Assembly (NCBI GenBank): GCA_963837755.1
Contig: CAWIOP010000005.1
Location: 62,001 to 126,000, forward strand
DNA: 64,000 bases
Direction of reading: 5' to 3'
Origin: JADGHX01 sp963837755
Lineage (GTDB): Bacteria; Pseudomonadota; Gammaproteobacteria; Steroidobacterales; Steroidobacteraceae
Position numbers and translations under genes: made by a program. This document shows positions 61,958 through 64,000 of this stretch, piece after piece (position 1 is the first letter of the stretch; the number at the start of each line of letters is the position of its first letter). The notes beneath the pieces were generated by a model. That model was given only the letters and a program-made list of their open reading frames with translations, did not search any database and was not told the DNA's origin.

Positions 61958-62824
61958 ATGAGTTTCCTGCTCACCAATCGAATTCCACGGCGCTGGCTCA
62001 CGTTGTTCATGGGTTGGTTCAGCCCGATCGAGAACCCGCTGGTGAGCGCGGCATGCATCGCGCTGTGGAAGCGCTTTTCCGACCTCGACTTGAGCGAGGC
62101 CGGGAAGCAGCGCTTCACCAGCCTGCAGGACTGCTTCACGCGTGAGCTGAAGGATGGCGCCCGTCCTGTCGACCCGGACCCGGCGATCCTCGTGAGCCCG
62201 TGCGATGCGATCGTGGGCGCTTGCGGGCGCGTGGTGGCCGGCACTGTGCTTCAGGCAAAAGGATCTCCGTACGCGCTCATCGATCTGCTCGGCGATGAAG
62301 CGCTGGTGCGGCAGTATGTGAACGGCTCATACGCCACCCTTCGGATCACGCCGACGATGTATCACCGGTTTCACGCTCCGCACGACCTGCGCGTGGAGCA
62401 GGTGACGTACATCTCCGGCGACACGTGGAACGTCTACCCCATTGCGCTGAGACGGATCGAGAATCTGTTTTGCAGGAACGAGCGCGCGGTGCTTCAGTGC
62501 CGGCTGGCCGCGAATGGCGCCCCCATCGCGCTCGTGCCGGTTGCCGCGATTCTGGTGGCGAGCATCCGGCTGCATTGTGTGGACGTGTTGCTACACCTGC
62601 GCTATCGCGGCCCCAACCGCATTCCGTGCGATGCGGCGGTTCGCAAGGGGCAGGAGATGGGGTGGTTCGAGCATGGCTCGACGATCATTGCGTTCGCGCC
62701 GGAAGGCGTTTCGCTGTGTGACCAGGTGCGTGAGAATCAGCGCATCAGGGTAGGCGAGCCCTTGTTCAGGCTTGGCTCCCCGGCTGTACCTGGCGCGCCT
62801 CGGTCGAACAGCTTCCGGACCTGA
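61958..62824 (+). CDS. psd: Phosphatidylserine (or archaetidylserine) decarboxylase
   Basis: The 288-residue protein has the catalytic Asp in VSPCDA, the His pair in YHRFHAP and the self-cleavage site EHGSTIIAF, in which the usual LGST reads HGST. The GS cleavage pair is kept, so maturation to a pyruvoyl enzyme should still work. ATG 61958 gives the common start MSFLLTNRIPRR; an upstream ATG at 61940 is possible. The enzyme converts phosphatidylserine to phosphatidylethanolamine, the substrate of the PmtA-like methyltransferase nearby. Confidence 0.9.
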   Translation: MSFLLTNRIPRRWLTLFMGWFSPIENPLVSAACIALWKRFSDLDLSEAGKQRFTSLQDCFTRELKDGARPVDPDPAILVSPCDAIVGACGRVVAGTVLQAKGSPYALIDLLGDEALVRQYVNGSYATLRITPTMYHRFHAPHDLRVEQVTYISGDTWNVYPIALRRIENLFCRNERAVLQCRLAANGAPIALVPVAAILVASIRLHCVDVLLHLRYRGPNRIPCDAAVRKGQEMGWFEHGSTIIAFAPEGVSLCDQVRENQRIRVGEPLFRLGSPAVPGAPRSNSFRT

Positions 62825-62866
62825 AACGTGGCCTCCGCTGCTGACGACGCTCAGTTCGTCTGTGCC

Positions 62867-63370
62867 TCAACCCATCCTGCGCAACGCGCGTGGTGGCACC
62901 AGGGCGTTGAGTGTCGCCTTTCCCGCACTGACTTCCGTGGGGAACGCGAGGCATGCAATGCCGCCCTTCTTCAGGTCAGAAAAGGGTCGAGAGCCCGACC
63001 CTGCAACACAGACGGACAGCAGTGCGCTCAGGTTTGGCTCATGGCCAATCAGGGCGATGTGTTTCGCCTTCAGGGCTTTCAGCATGGCCAGGACGGCCGT
63101 TGGGCTGCTCTGCGGGGCCAGTTCGGGGCAGGCCCCCGCCTGGGGCCAGCCGCCGATTTCCTCGAGAATCTCCGCCGTCTCGCGGGCGCGGGTCAGCGGG
63201 CTCGTGAGCACGCAATCGATGTCAGGCAGCCACCGCGTGAGTCCGGTGGCGGCCTTGCGAAATTTCTCCTTGCCTTCAGGTGAGAGCGGGCGCTTGCGAT
63301 CGTCTGGCCAGCGCGCACGATCGCGCTCGAATGCGGTGGCGTGACGGACCAGAATGATCTCGATGCTCAT
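62867..63370 (-). CDS. sixA: Phosphohistidine phosphatase SixA
   Basis: The 167-residue protein starts at ATG 63370 (MSIEIILVRHATAFERDR), with the phosphatase RHG-type motif LVRHATA, TSPLTRARETAEIL and the second catalytic His in LIGHEPNLSALL. It removes phosphate from phosphohistidine proteins, such as phosphotransferase components. It is convergent with the PSD gene (42 bases between stops). The length is normal for the family. Confidence 0.92.
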   Translation of the reverse strand: MSIEIILVRHATAFERDRARWPDDRKRPLSPEGKEKFRKAATGLTRWLPDIDCVLTSPLTRARETAEILEEIGGWPQAGACPELAPQSSPTAVLAMLKALKAKHIALIGHEPNLSALLSVCVAGSGSRPFSDLKKGGIACLAFPTEVSAGKATLNALVPPRALRRMG

Positions 63371-63597
63371 GAGCGTTCTTCCAGGTGCGACGGCCTCGAA
63401 CGTCGACTTACGGGGTCGCCCGTTGCCGGAGTGTACGGCGCCAGGATGGTGCGACAGATTCCCACAATCCCTGGTCACCGCATTATGTCTTTGTCGCAAG
63501 CTACTCGCGCGCAAGAAAATAGTCCGCGGCGCTGTCATGTCCACGACATGCTTCGTGCGCACTCTAGGGCGCCTGAGAATCAAGCTGTGGGAGGCTC

Positions 63598-64000
63598 ATG
63601 GGGCACTTACTGCCCGCGTGTTCGGTACGCACGCTGTTCCTGTCTGACATCCATCTCGGCTTCAAACGCGCCCGTGCGCGAGAGTTGGCGCAGTTCCTGC
63701 GGACCGTCGACGCGGAATGCATCGTGCTGGCCGGCGACATCGTCGACCATCTGAATCTGGCGCGGAGCTTCTTCTGGAACGACGAGCACACGCAGGTAGT
63801 GCGCATGCTGCTCGCGAAGCGGCGCGCCGGCGCGCGGCTCATCTACATTCCCGGCAACCACGACTCGAATCTCTCCATGGTGGCCGAGATGCTGCGCGGA
63901 CAGGTGGAAGTTCACCGTGAATGGGTTCACCAGACGTCGCAGGGCCAGCGCCTGCTCGTTGTTCACGGCGACCAGTTCGACGACGAGATGACTCGGCACT
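63598..64000 (+). CDS. Metallophosphoesterase, PlcP/LpxH-like, cut by the window end
   Basis: The 134 visible residues start at ATG 63598 (MGHLLPACSVRTLFLSDIHL) and run off the window. The motifs LSDIHLG, LAGDIVDHLNL, YIPGNHDSN and VVHGDQFDDEM are those of the UDP-diacylglucosamine hydrolase-like group that includes PlcP, the phospholipase C that degrades phospholipids in phosphate-starved Sinorhizobium. The missing C-terminus prevents a final choice between PlcP and LpxH-type. GT4 and PmtA-like genes nearby support PlcP. Confidence 0.82.
   Translation, partial: MGHLLPACSVRTLFLSDIHLGFKRARARELAQFLRTVDAECIVLAGDIVDHLNLARSFFWNDEHTQVVRMLLAKRRAGARLIYIPGNHDSNLSMVAEMLRGQVEVHREWVHQTSQGQRLLVVHGDQFDDEMTRH

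Overview
The window reads as chromosomal DNA of a high-GC gammaproteobacterium, most like the Steroidobacterales/Nevskiales/Xanthomonadales side. The reasons are the pairing of a Ser/Thr kinase with an ECF sigma factor, a TonB-dependent receptor beside secreted phosphatases, an exosortase with a C-terminal sorting-signal substrate, and a decarboxylase of the phosphatidylserine type beside lipid genes. The assignment is inferred from gene content only. No rRNA, complete tRNA or CRISPR array was seen.

Bases 1-14.4 kb are a mobile, mosaic island. It carries two overlapping small genes, a HigB/HigA toxin-antitoxin pair whose last codon overlaps a Dam-type adenine methyltransferase, and a three-gene block (HIT hydrolase, four-helix membrane protein, PEP-synthase-like/MazG-like fusion) of defence-island character. 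Next comes a set of nested insertions. A tyrosine integrase gene survives only as its two ends. Between them lies an IS3-family element, and the IS3 orfB is itself split by a 3.4 kb recombinase-in-trio (RIT) element with about 90 bp inverted termini and a 6 bp target duplication. A P4-type integrase and a tRNA-3'-end-like fragment close the island.

Bases 14.6-35.2 kb form what looks like one secretion and toxin locus. A four-gene overlapping minus-strand operon encodes a proline/glycine-rich repeat protein with a DUF4384-like end, a filamentous-haemagglutinin-type exoprotein (TpsA), its outer-membrane transporter (TpsB), and a WD40-caspase protein. A divergent Ser/Thr kinase and a convergent ECF sigma factor follow. 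Then three consecutive secreted proteins share the same C-terminal tachylectin-2-like propeller but have three different N-terminal effector modules: a sphingomyelinase, a helical putative pore-former, and a putative toroid-fold enzyme. This exchangeable-warhead arrangement is the most interesting part of the window.

Bases 35.2-48.7 kb hold small or damaged genes: a frameshifted 2OG-Fe oxygenase and a DUF3562 gene cut by an IS4-family element. That element carries a DruA-like (DUF4338) passenger and has a 10 bp target duplication. The stretch also holds a pyruvate-kinase-like protein, an exosortase with an accessory membrane protein, a frameshifted subtilase ending in a sorting-signal-like tail, and a secreted protein of unknown function. 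Bases 48.8-57.8 kb are a phosphate-scavenging set: 5'-nucleotidase, PhoX, a type I phosphodiesterase, a TonB receptor and PhoD. Bases 57.8-64 kb concern membrane lipids: a PmtA-like methyltransferase, a GT4 glycosyltransferase, an Mpo1-like membrane protein, a class III aminotransferase, a phosphatidylserine decarboxylase, SixA, and the start of a PlcP-like metallophosphoesterase. Together the last two regions suggest adaptation to phosphate shortage, by scavenging and by replacing phospholipids with glycolipids.
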